Assembly: GCA_028622995.1 (NCBI GenBank)
Contig: JAJQJQ010000017.1
Span: 3,038,001 to 3,102,000, forward strand
Source of the DNA: Panagrolaimus kolymaensis
Taxonomy: Eukaryota; Nematoda; Chromadorea; Rhabditida; Panagrolaimidae
Reading direction: 5' to 3'
Length of the DNA: 64,000 bases
The position numbers and the translations under genes were made by a program. Below the pieces are notes generated by a model. The model was given only the letters and a program-made list of their open reading frames with translations. It was not told the DNA's origin and did no database searches. Within the stretch, counting starts at the first letter, position 1, and the number at the start of each line of letters is the position of its first letter. This document shows positions 11,975 to 23,200 of the stretch, one piece after another.

Positions 11975-13574
11975 TTAATTATTTATAGTAAATCTACGAG
12001 CACGGCCAGAAGCTTCGGATACGGAATCTTTGGTGCAATTTTTTGCTCCTATTTTGATTGGATCATAGCCCGAATTAATAGCATTCTTAATGATTTCCTT
12101 CCAACAATTCAAAACTGGTATACCTCCGTGAGGTGCAAACTTTTCTTCAACCCATGTGAGATTGTAATAACTGGGTTCATAAAGATCGGAAGAGTCACAC
12201 AAAAGTGTTACAATTCGAAGTTTGCCATCGGCTACTTTATTTTTTTCTGTAGCAGCAATAGAAAGGGATGTAATAAAATTTAGACCAGTACTCGTTCCTC
12301 CATTTATTCCATTTTCTAAAGATTATATTTTTTAACATAGATTTAACGCATCAGCTTTTACCTTTTAAAACATGCATTGCAGCGGTTGAAGCTAAATCGG
12401 GAACTTTGTAAGCTCTATCAATTGCAGATGGAAGCAAGCTGGTTGTTTTTCCTCGAATGGCGGGACCTTTAATCAAAATTTTTATTCTAATTTTTTTGCC
12501 AACTTTTTTTACAAATGACTTACCAGCATAACCATACCCAGTGCCAGCCATTCCTGGTTTGACCCATAGGGTTGCAGGGCTATCAGCGGTGTATCTATTA
12601 TGGATAACATAGTCATAGTACATACTATATTGGGTATCAGCAAGAATAACTTCAGTAGCAAGGCCATATTTTTGAACATAACGTCCAACAGAGCTGATTG
12701 TTCCGCCAGTACCAGCACTATGTACGAAAAAATGAGGTGGGCCATAATTTTCTTCTTTGAGTTGCATCAAAATTTCATGCATCACATTAATACTTTCAAA
12801 ATCACTTCCTCCACTTTCATGAAATTCCTCCTGAAAATGTTTTTCGTAAAAGAAATGTGGTTAATAAAACACCGACTGCGAAAAAAGCATTTCCAAATTG
12901 ATTCATGTAAAATCCATTATTTTTCTCTGCCTCTTCTTTTGCTCGTTTAAATTGTTCGGCAATATCGGTTTTTAAAACTTTGCCTCCATTATCTTCAATT
13001 CGTTTAATCTTTGTACTTTCTGTTGTATCGGGAACCTGAAATTCTTCCATGGAAAAGTGATTTTCAAAAAATTTGTCTTACAACAGCAATGAATGGAACT
13101 CCGATGATGCTAGCAATGAAGGCTTCAGATGTTGCGGTATTGCCACTACTTGCTTCATAAACTGTCGTATTCTTATCAATATGGCCATCGAGGAGAGCCC
13201 ACATGAAGAGAGACCATGAAAAACGATGCTTCACTAAAGAGAAAAGCCTTTAATTTATATTTTACTGATATACAAACAATTTCCAGTTCGGCTCGCGCTT
13301 TCATTTTTGAATATTAAATCTAAATATGGCATTCCTTTGATGGGAAATCGAGCCATAGGTGTATGATCCATCAATTTTCGCTCTTTCCACATTTTTGAAA
13401 TTGCTTCATTTTTCCATTTTCTATCAACTAAAAATGAATTTAAATTTAAAACTTTTTAGAAGAAACTTTACTGTTTCGTTCATTTGAAGGACTTAGTGTC
13501 AAAGGATCCAAAACAAGAGAGCCAACAACGGCAGTTACAGCGATGAGAAGGCAAAATAGCGAGCTATTTTGCAT
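11975..13574 (-). CDS. secreted cysteine synthase/CBS-like PLP enzyme, copy A
   Basis: Seven exons on the minus strand (13574-13472, 13427-13278, 13233-13082, 13035-12877, 12830-12524, 12466-12362, 12315-11975) give 438 aa. The N-terminus has a signal-peptide-like hydrophobic stretch ([17 protein letters not shown]). Fold-type II PLP signatures are present: [14 protein letters not shown], whose lysine is the expected Schiff-base residue, the substrate loop [12 protein letters not shown], the motif FYMNQFGNA, and the phosphate-binding glycine loop [10 protein letters not shown]. No CBS regulatory domain and no haem motif are seen. The subgroup resembles nematode CYSL proteins with the insert EEFHESGG. 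The reaction is likely beta-replacement on serine, O-acetylserine or cysteine, but the substrate is unknown. Its paralogue lies head to head at 16505-18234. The donor at 12876 (GTCGGT) is weak, so that junction is less sure. Confidence 0.88.
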
Positions 13575-13798
13575 TTCTAAAATTAAATTTATGAAAGTGG
13601 TAGGTAGCTTTGACTAAAATGTGAAGACATCTAGACATGGAATAATTCGTATAACAATCATGTGAAATGATATTTTAACTAAAAGATTTTAAAACCGTTA
13701 AAATTTTTAATTTCTAAATTCATTTATGATATTTCAACAAAGGCAAATTTTTTAAAATAATTTTTGCTGACGCTTTTGGATCTTTTAATATTTAATCT

Positions 13799-14852
13799 TT
13801 AAGAGAGACTCTACGAGTAAATTTAAAGATTTTCGAAGTCGGTGGAACAAAATTTTTTTTTATTTTTTTCTGTTGTCACCAATCGGTTCTAAATGATATT
13901 TAAAAATTATTGGCTTCAAGCTTTTTCTCAAAAAGTGAGCAAGATATGCTAATTTCTTATAGTGAAGTTGAAACCACTTCAAAAATTCGGCTAAATTCAC
14001 CCATGAAGTATAAAAATTTGATTTTTATCCCATATTAGGTAATCGATTACGGGCTTTCTAATGGCATATACCATATATTTTAATGTTCTATATAAATGCG
14101 GAGAAATTTGCATATTAAAACTTCAAATGGATGCCATTTTTTTATTTTGGCCCCAACCGCGGTTGAGAAAAATACCATATAATCCCCAGAATCTCTGCTA
14201 TAGATTTGGTAAAAAAAATCTTTTTTAAACGGTCAACCTAAGGACTTTTGAATTTTTGAATGCGCAAGATCACCATTTTTAACGGGGAAATTGATTTTTT
14301 TACTTTTTCTTTCGTTGAAAACACTTTGAACATAATGCCAAAAAAGAAATGAAAAAAGAGAAAAAAATCAATTTCCCCGTTAAAAATGGTGATCTTGCGC
14401 ATTCAAAAATTCAAAAGTCCTTAGGTTGACCGTTTAAAAAAGATTTTTTTTACCAAATCTATAGCAGAGATTCTGGGGATTATATGGTATTTTTCTCAAC
14501 CGCGGTTGGGGCCAAAATAAAAAAATGGCATCCATTTGAAGTTTTAATATGCAAATTTCTCCGCATTTATATAGAACATTAAAATATATGGTATATGCCA
14601 TTAGAAAGCCCGTAATCGATTACCTAATATGGGATAAAAATCAAATTTTTATACTTCATGGGTGAATTTAGCCGAATTTTTGAAGTGGTTTCAACTTCAC
14701 TATAAGAAATTAGCATATCTTGCTCACTTTTTGAGAAAAAGCTTGAAGCCAATAATTTTTAAATATCATTTAGAACCGATTGGTGACAACAGAAAAAAAT
14801 AAAAAAATTTTTGTTCCGCCCGATTTGAATCAGCTCACAGAACCTCTCTTAA
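13799..14852. mobile_element. 1.05-kb palindromic (foldback/MITE-like) element, TTAA-bounded
   Basis: Two near-identical inverted arms of about 457 bp (13844-14301 and 14361-14817) flank a spacer of about 60 bp, so the whole unit could fold into one long hairpin. The outer ends continue as a weaker inverted repeat and finish in TTAAGAGAG at 13799 and CTCTCTTAA at 14852. The TTAA at both ends fits target choice by piggyBac-like transposases. No ORF is present, so it would be non-autonomous. It lies in the spacer between the two divergent PLP genes. Confidence 0.75.
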
Positions 14853-15050
14853 AGGGACATAGCTATTTCATGCCTTTTCTGAAATTTCGATACTGGGGAC
14901 TGAAAGTTACACTTGGTAAGGCGCGTGTTTGAATTACCGTGTAAGACAGAAAGTGACACGGTAATTCAAACACGCGCCGCCCCAACTGTTCCTATCAGCC
15001 CCAGTATCGAAATTTTAGAAAAGGCATGAAATAGCTATGTCCCTTTAAAG
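14849..15050. mobile_element. 202-bp palindromic MITE-like element, TTAA-bounded
   Basis: Starts TTAAAGGGACATAGC and ends GCTATGTCCCTTTAA. Its arms of about 94 bp are nearly complementary over a 13-bp loop (14943-14955), with a mismatched middle. It shares its left TTAA with the right end of the neighbouring 1.05-kb palindrome, so it either inserted at that target site or the pair moved together. It has no coding capacity. Confidence 0.72.
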
Positions 15051-16504
15051 ATTTAGAAATTTAAAAATAAAGAAGCAAGAGAGAACTGTTTAATTTAATA
15101 AAAAGTAAAATCAAAATTATTTTTCGTAAAAAATATAAAATCTTTAACCGAAAAATAAAAATGGTGGACAATCATTATTAAATAAAATCGCAAACGGGTC
15201 TTCCCAAAAAATTTTAATCATTGATTCACCTGCAAATATAAACATTTTAAGGTATCAAAACCTGTTTAAAATCGGGTGTTTTATTAGTTGATAAATCTAA
15301 AAACAAAGAAAAGAACGGAGAATCAATTATGATTAACAAATTTTATTTCTTTATTTTTCACTTTTTTTCTTAATTTAATTTTTTTAAAGTTTTAGTAAAG
15401 GGTAAAATGTATACAACAAAAAGAATAAAATGCTTGAGGATACAATTGCAGGAGTTTTTAAAGTTTTGGTGTCGATTTCAAAATACTCTAAAATACATAA
15501 TATATGAAATTATGTTAGCAATTTTCAAACGAAATTTTAAGTCTGAGCTTTTAGTAAATGTAGAATTTTTAAAATAATTACATATTTTTGATTATTACAA
15601 ACAAAATCACTCATTTTTGTTTACATTTATATGAGGATATTAAATAAGATTATATATCATTATCTGCATAGGCATTTAAAGCGCTTTATCAAGCTTCGAT
15701 TTATTTTTATGCTGCCTCTTTTCTTTTAAAAATATCATTTGTATTTTGTTTCTAGTTTTCCTCATATGATTGGAATATATTATTCTGGTGTTTTTTTTGT
15801 TCAAATTGTTTAAAATAAAAGTATTCGGTTTGGCAGTTATTAAAAATTTAGCTGTATGCAATCGAGTTTATTATGCCAGAGAATAATTCTAGAAATTTAA
15901 TGGAACTATAGAAAACGACAATCAAGAGCAACAAACAAATCACCAACTTTTTTTAAAAAGATAAACAAATTTACATTTTAATACGGAAAGCTGTTGGTAT
16001 ATTTCTTTTATCGTACCATTATATGGAGGCACAAATAAAAACAGTGTGTCGCAAAAAAATGTAAAATAATTTTTATTTATTGCAAAAACTTTTAAAAGTT
16101 TATTTGAATTATTTTCTTGCAGATGGAAATAGGAACCACAAAAACAAAGTCAAAAAAATGTAAGTATTTTAGCAAACTACTTCATCACAGTTTCAAAGAA
16201 AAAACTGTTAAAACAAAGAGAAGACAAAAAACAATAATCGCTTTTTAAAACTTTTAGCAAATTAAAGAGAAATGTATTTATTTGAGAAAGAAGTAACACT
16301 CAATCAATGAAGTTCATCTGAAAAGAATAAAAAAAACTTTTTATTGGCAAATAATAAAAAGGAGATGATTTATTATTTTTTAAGTTTAGAGGGGAGTATT
16401 TTTTTAAGAGTAAGGTCCATTCAAAGTTTGTATTAAATCAGGCGTTTTTATCATTTTTTCAAACAAGTTTTTAGGATAACTTGGTGACACGGCGGGAGTG
16501 AGAA
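15051..16504. other. intergenic, upstream of PLP copy B
   Basis: AT-rich spacer of the divergent PLP pair. An acceptor-like GTTTTTAG ends near 16474, about 30 bp before the ATG of copy B and may be its trans-splice site. An isolated ATG after TTGCAG at about 16124 opens only a 14-codon frame. Nothing else is supported. Confidence 0.4.
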
Positions 16505-18234
16505 ATGATATTATTATTGATCTTTTTATTCATTTCTGGAGCTTATTCACGCCAAATTTTTACCTCAGTCATTGAACCACAAATCCATCAACTTAAAGAA
16601 AGTAGTTCCATTCAAGGACTTTCCGCAGCTGCAAGCGATGAATTTCGAAGTTTGTTTTCAACAATTTTAAAGCTTTTACGATTCTGATTTTAGCTAGTGA
16701 TGAATGGAGAAAATATGCAATTGCAAAACTTTGGGCTGAACGACAATTAATGACTCGAACACCTATTGTTCATATAAAAGTTCGAATTAAAATATTTAGA
16801 ATGCTTTGAAACGAATATTTTAAGATTCCATCATTGCCAAATGTGGATTTTATTTTTAAGAATGAAACCGCTGCTCGAACTGGGTCGCTAAAACATCGCT
16901 ATGCTTGGGCTTTAGTAATGTGGGCGCTTCTTGAAGGCCATATCACTCAAAATACGACGGTTTTTGAAGCCAGCAGTGGCAATACTGCCGCGAGTGAAGG
17001 ATACATGCTTCAAATGATTGGAGTTAAATTTGTTGTTATTGTAAGTTTGAATATAATCTTAATTATTTTATTGCATTTTAAACGTTAAGGTTCCTGATAC
17101 TCTTGAAAAAATTAAAGAAGATAGAATTAAAAGTTTTGGGGCGGAAATAATAAAAACTTATATTGGAAAACGAATTCAAAGAGCAGAAGAAGAAGCTCGA
17201 AAAAGAAATGGATTCTTTATGAATCAATTTGCTAATGCAGGTTGTTGTAAAAATTTTATCTGGTCCAAAACTAAAGGGGTGCCATGCGAAATTTTTTGTT
17301 TGGTCTACTTTTTAGTTTTGAACCGGGAATGATTTTAGTAAAACCTACAATTCAGATCGCGCAGAAGAGTTTCATGAAAGTGGTAATTTCAAGTATGAAT
17401 CCGTTAATATCATGCATGAAATTGTTTCTCAATTAACTAATGATTTTCAAAACCCAAATGATATCCCAGATTATTTTGTCGCTGCCGCGGGCACGGTAAA
17501 TACTGTATGTATCCTTCAAGATCCTAAAATGATTTTTTAGGGTGGTACAATTTCTTCAGTTGGAAAATATGTTAAAAAATACAATTTACCAACCCAAGTT
17601 GTCTTAGCAGATACAGAGTTTTCAATTTATTATGACTTAGTACTACACGGAAGATTTGCAAATGAATCAGGAGCTAAATATTGGGTTGAACCTGGAATGG
17701 CTGGATTCGGATTTGGAACCATGGGTGCAGCCGTGTTAGGCAAAACTTCTAGGTTTGACTTTGAAAAAATGTAAAATAAAAAGGCCTGCAAAAAACAATG
17801 ATTTAGTTTACTTCCGGCTGTCATAGATAGAGCCATAAAAATTCCCGACTTGGCTTCGACCGCTGCTCTTCTTTTTTTACAAGGTTTATTCATAACAATA
17901 GCACTTTTTAAATTAATATCAATTTACAGACATAGGAATTCATGGTGGACCATCCACAGGTACAAATTTCGTATCGTCTCTCTCACTTGCAGCAAAAGAG
18001 TCTAAAAAAACAATGAATCCATTCAAAATTGTTACTTTATTAGCCGATGATTCACATTATTATGAGTCTTCATATCTTAATAGAACTTGGATTGAAGCAA
18101 ATTTTCAACCTCATGGAGGTTTGCCCGTTTATGATTGTTGGAGGAGAGTTATCAACGAAAGTTATCATTTTGGAAACGATCCTCTTTTTATTGGCATGAA
18201 ATTATGTATCCCAGAAAATTTTAAAACTAAATAA
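16505..18234 (+). CDS. secreted cysteine synthase/CBS-like PLP enzyme, copy B
   Basis: Eight exons (16505-16649, 16694-16779, 16825-17040, 17090-17240, 17356-17495, 17541-17752, 17807-17883, 17930-18234) give 443 aa. A clear signal peptide (MILLLIFLFISGAYS) is followed by fold-type II PLP motifs: KNETAARTGSLKHR with the probable Schiff-base lysine, [31 protein letters not shown], and the glycine loop [10 protein letters not shown]. In the fourth intron an upstream TTTTAG gives a wrong frame; the TTCAG at 17351-17355 restores the family sequence. It is paralogous to the minus-strand gene at 11975-13574. Introns at VV|VPDT and before the C-terminal exon are shared with it, while others differ, so the duplication is not recent. 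Secretion is inferred from the leader; the substrate is unknown. Confidence 0.88.
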
Positions 18235-18546
18235 TTTTATCATTAATTCCCTTAGTCTTTTTTTTAATGTGTAGATATTGTATTTTTTAATTGATTGATA
18301 AATTTTTCTCTTTATTTTTTATTTGTTGAATTGTCACCACTTTTTTGGACAATAAAAAGGATTGTCAGTGATCAACGAGCAAGGTTCATTCGTGAAAAGA
18401 GTAGTTTGCATTCATGCGTCTTTCTCTTTCTTTTTTTTATCTCTTGTTTGTTTACTCTTTTTGTGTATTTGAAAAAACACGTAAATAAGCAAAGCTGTTA
18501 AAGACTTTCATATTTAACTTTTAGCTTTAAAGTTAACAACAAAAAA

Positions 18547-19628
18547 ATGGTTTCATCAACTCGAACCCTTCATTATAATATCAAAACTTCTGATCGCCAA
18601 AAGACTTATGACTTTTATGTTAAACAACTTGGAATGAAAGTTAGTTTTATCATGATAAAAAAAATAAATGGCTCATATTTTATAGATACTTCGTCATGAA
18701 GAGTTTGATACAAGTTGTGCAGCAGGCTGTAATGCCAAAGGCAGTGGAAGCTGGAGTAAAACCCTAATGGGATTTGGTCCAGAAGATAAAAATTTTGTTT
18801 TCGAAGTTATTTACAATTATGATGAAAAATTAATCGTTCATGGAAATGATTATGGTGTAAGTAAAATGCTTTTTAGTTTTATGGCTTATCACTTTTTTTT
18901 CCACAAATTTTTAGGGAGTTTTGATTAAAACTGAAAGGACCATTCAAGCAGTGAATGACCCCGACGGATTTCCCATCACTCTTGAAAATGTATCATCCGT
19001 TCCCAGCAATCCTATCACCAAAGTTACTTTCTTTGTTGATAGCCTTCAAAAGTCTTTAGGTATCGTCTTTTACTCAATATATAAAAGCGATGAAAAGTTA
19101 TTGTCTGTTTATAGATTTCTGGGTTGGACTTCTTGAAATGACTGTTTTAAGTCAAACTAACGATCGAGCTGTTTTGACTTTTGGTGAAGGTCAAACTTCC
19201 CTCGAACTTGCTGCTAAAGGCGTACCAATTAAACGGGAAAGCGCGAGTGGACGTATAGCATTCTCTATTCCTGAAAAAGATGTAAACCTTTTTTATTTTT
19301 TGAGCGTTGTCGTATCACTATTTTTTAGTTGGCACCTCTTCAAAGCCGTGTTCAAGGATATGATGAAAATCGAATTCATACCAAACTCATCGATTTAGAA
19401 ACTCCTGGGAAAGCTACAGTCAAGGTTATGGTTCTTACTGATCCCGTAAATTTTTTTAGTTTCAAATTTTTTTTCATTTTTAAAACGATGCCACTTTTTT
19501 AGAATGGCCATGAAATTTGCTTTGTTGGCGATGAATCTTTCCGTGAATTGAGTAAAGTCGATCCTAAAGGTGATGAACTTTATAATGAAGCAATTAAAAA
19601 GGAAAATTGTAAGAAGTGTAGTTCATAA
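18547..19628 (+). CDS. glod-4: glyoxalase domain-containing protein 4 (GLOD4)
   Basis: Six exons (18547-18639, 18686-18856, 18915-19059, 19115-19281, 19329-19445, 19503-19628) encode 272 aa. Two VOC/glyoxalase modules are visible: the first opens with ALHYN-type sequence ([18 protein letters not shown]) and the second with [20 protein letters not shown]. The ending [19 protein letters not shown] is characteristic of GLOD4. The length is near that of animal GLOD4 (about 280-300 aa). The family is glyoxalase-like, may act on reactive carbonyls or as a mitochondrial protein, and has no firmly settled reaction. It starts 312 bp after PLP copy B on the same strand, with a TTTTAG acceptor about 20 bp before the ATG. 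A poly(A) signal is at 19705-19710. Confidence 0.92.
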
Positions 19629-20263
19629 AAACATTTCTTTATACTAAATTTATTCTTTTTCATTTACGGTGTAATTTTTTTGAGCTATATTATGTATGTA
19701 CTGTAATAAAAAAGTTGAAACTATTATTAAAATAAAACGTTTTGGTTACATTTTACATTTGATAAAAATAAAAAGAGTACATTCGATGAAGTTGTTTGCA
19801 TCTTCTTATTTTGTAAATAAATTAGTCTCGTGACTTTCCAAAAAAAGGTGTAGTAAAACTTGTCCATGGCTTTTAAAAAAATTTTGACCCATATTTTTTG
19901 AATGACTCATCATCATTGAATTCATTTTGTTGATTTCTTGCGCTAAAGAAAAATTCTTTTTCGATCAATAAAAGTTATAAGTAAATATTATGTAGGTCAG
20001 TCAAGACGAAGTCACACATTCGAACAAACCAAGTTTCTCTACAAAAGCTTTTAAAAATAATTCCAAATTAGTTAAGAAAAAATAGTGGCTTAACGTGTCC
20101 CTAAATGAATAAAAGGTTTCGTGGATCTGATTTTTTGGAATGATTGTTTATAAATTTTTCTCCTGCTTTCGAATCATTTTATTAAACAATTTTAATGTAG
20201 TTTTATTTATTATAAAAAATTCACTTCTGTTAAAGTCTATTTTTTTAGAATGCGTCTATAAAC
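19629..20263. other. intergenic
   Basis: Separates glod-4 from rme-8. It ends with a TTTTTTTAG acceptor at 20241-20248, about 15 bp before the rme-8 ATG, a likely trans-splice site. No ORF or RNA is evident. Confidence 0.4.
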
Positions 20264-23200
20264 ATGAGCAATTTTAATCCTAATAACAGAGATATATCTT
20301 GCTTCCAAGTTTGGAAGCATTCATGGAAGGGAAAGTAAGAAATTTTTTAATTACAATTTTTTTAAAAGAATATATAAAAGCTATATTTAGATATAAGCGA
20401 ATATTTTCTATTGGAACATTAGCAATAACAACATATAATCCACAATCGCTTGAAATAACAAATCAAGTTTGTTTGCTTTTATATAAATTTTTGGTAAAAG
20501 TTTTAATAAATTTTTAGTGGTCATATAGTGATTTCCTCGGCGCTAATTATTCACAAAGTCAACAAAGTAATCGTCAAAATGATACCGATTGTTATTTTGT
20601 TATTCATTTCAAGAAGAAAAGTAAATCGGATAATATGAAATTTTCCTCTGAATATGGCCACGAAATTCTTACATCATTGTTTGAATTTGAAGCTAAATTT
20701 GCTGGAAAACATGTTGAAAGACCTGTAATGTTTTTCAAAAATTTGTTATTAATATTGGTAGCGTTTTCCAGCGGTTTAATAGTTTCAAAGAAGGTTGGAC
20801 AGAAAAACGAAGTGCAGTAATTTTGGAAGTTGGAGCAACAACCCTCTTCCAATTGAATCAACAAGCTGTGGTCATTGCAAGATATAATTTTAAAGATATA
20901 AAAGAAATTACAAAAGTGTCTGATTGTCCTGGTGGATTTGTTATTGCTGTTGGAGATAGCCTTCGAAGAGTTTGCCATTAATTTTATCTCTGTGATTTAA
21001 TAATTAATAAATTTTAGCATTTATTTGCTTCCCAATCAGCTGATTCCATTATTGCTGCCATTTGCAAAAATGCGAATGATAATCTCGGAATTTCAATCAG
21101 AACGGCAAAGGATCTTACAATGGATGATTTTCGTTTGACTCGCTTGGGTTTAAATAATAGAGATGAACTTTTAACATCATTTGTCCAATTTCATGTTCGA
21201 AAGATTTCTCCTCGCCATGAAAACTCTGTTCGCAGATTATTGTGTTTGAGTGAAAAATGTTTAATTGAAAGAGATGTTGGAAATTATGCAGCCATTTGTG
21301 CAAGAGCTTTAACTACAATTGTTTGCTTGAGTCGAGATTTAAAAGATCCCCAAAAATTCTGTATTGAATATGAAAATGGCGAACAACGGGAATACAGTTC
21401 AGCCGAAAGGTTTAATTAAAAAATTATATTTAACTATTTATTGTTTTTATTTTTTAGGGATTTAATATTAGCATCATTGATTGATGGATCACGAGCTTCA
21501 AGTAACTATCAAATTTTTGTAACCTCACGAAATTTTGAAAAGAATTTACGAATTTTGCCATTTAAATATTTGCTTGATGAAGATGGTGAACTTCAAATAA
21601 TGAAACATATCATGGATGTTCCCCGTAAGCACTTTGTGATTTTTAATTTCCATACCTAAGTTCTTAATAAAAATCTAAACAAATTTTAGCGGGTTTAAAG
21701 CGAAATGAAATGATTCGTCGCTTTAATTCTAACGTTCCATACAATGGTCTCACATATTCCACTCCAAAAGAAGGTCTTTTTACCGCGGATAAAGGTCGAA
21801 TTATTATTGGATGTTTGGAAGCTGTTCTTGCGGAATTATATCCCAAAGAAGAACCAGAAGCTATATTTAAAATTGAATCTCAACTTGCATGTTTGCATCG
21901 ACTTTTTGCTTCCAAATCTGGTTTTCAAGCTTTCACCGATGTTAATGGAGTTCGGGAAAAGCTTGGAAAATTGGTGATAAATGTTTTAAAATGGAATCAT
22001 GAAGCCATTGACCATGCCACCGTTGAAATGTTGTGCTCATTAATGCAACCAATGCATGCAAATTATGAGCTTCGTTTAGAACAACTTAATAAAAAATCGT
22101 TGCTATCATCAAAGGAATTTATTGAGCATTTGCTCAATCTTGTTGTAACCCATGTGGTTTGTTTAAAATTATGCTAATAACATAATCTAACAATCATTCA
22201 ATTTTTTAGGAGCGTAGCACAGGCTCTTTAGTAATTGCAAGCATGTTGGATTTTCTCACATATACAGTATGCGCGCCATATAGTGAAACCACACCTGGAG
22301 ATGTTTTTGATATGGTGCTTGATTGTGTTGCTGAACGTGGACGAGCCTTTTACAAACTTTTTCATAGCCCATCCATGACCATCGTTAAAGGAGCAGGACT
22401 TGTGATGCGAGCACTTATTGAAGAATCAACACCTGATATTTCTCGAGCCATGCAAGTTCTTTCCCTCACTGAAGGAGCCTTCCTCACACATCTTCAACTT
22501 GCACTTTTATCAACTGGAAATGATTTGAGAGTTCTTGCAAATAAGCAACTTAGCGGTCATTTAATTACTCTTTGGATTACTGAAAATTCATCAGCCATGG
22601 ATCTATTAAAACGATGCATCGTAAGATTTAGAAAACTATTTAAAAAAATGGAAATTTAATATTTTATTTTAGCCTCGTGGGTTATTAGATTATTTGGAAT
22701 CATCGGAAAAAGTTCCCATTAATGAAAAGGATCATTTATTGGTAAGAAATAATCTTGAAATGGCTACAAATGAAACTAAACAAACGCAATTGGAACAACA
22801 ACTTCGAAGTGTTCAAATTTCGGTTGAAGCACGACTTGAATCACTTATGCACCACTGGAATTTGGAACAAAAATTAACATTTTTAAACCGCACCAAAGAA
22901 AATGTATGCTTTTTTCGCTATTAACTTTCTAATTAGCTGTGTGAAGGGGAAATACTGCCTTTACCGCATAACGCTTTCATTTAACAACAGTAAATTATAA
23001 GAAGAAAATCAAAATTTACAGAAAATTATTTTTTATTACTTAAAATATTTTTAGGATTCAAAACAAAAGCCCGTTGTTTTACGAAAACGTCGTGAACGAG
23101 TAAAATCCAAAACGAATTGGAAACTTTTTTGTTATCAGTTTTCGCGAGATCATGCTAAAGCTGATTTGATTTGGAATGAAAAAACTCGAGAAGAATTTCG

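Noticed and set aside
16124..16166. Short ATG frame after TTGCAG and before GTAAG, like a mini-exon
   Set aside because: Only 14 Lys/Thr codons, no downstream exon joins it, and neighbouring genes are complete without it.
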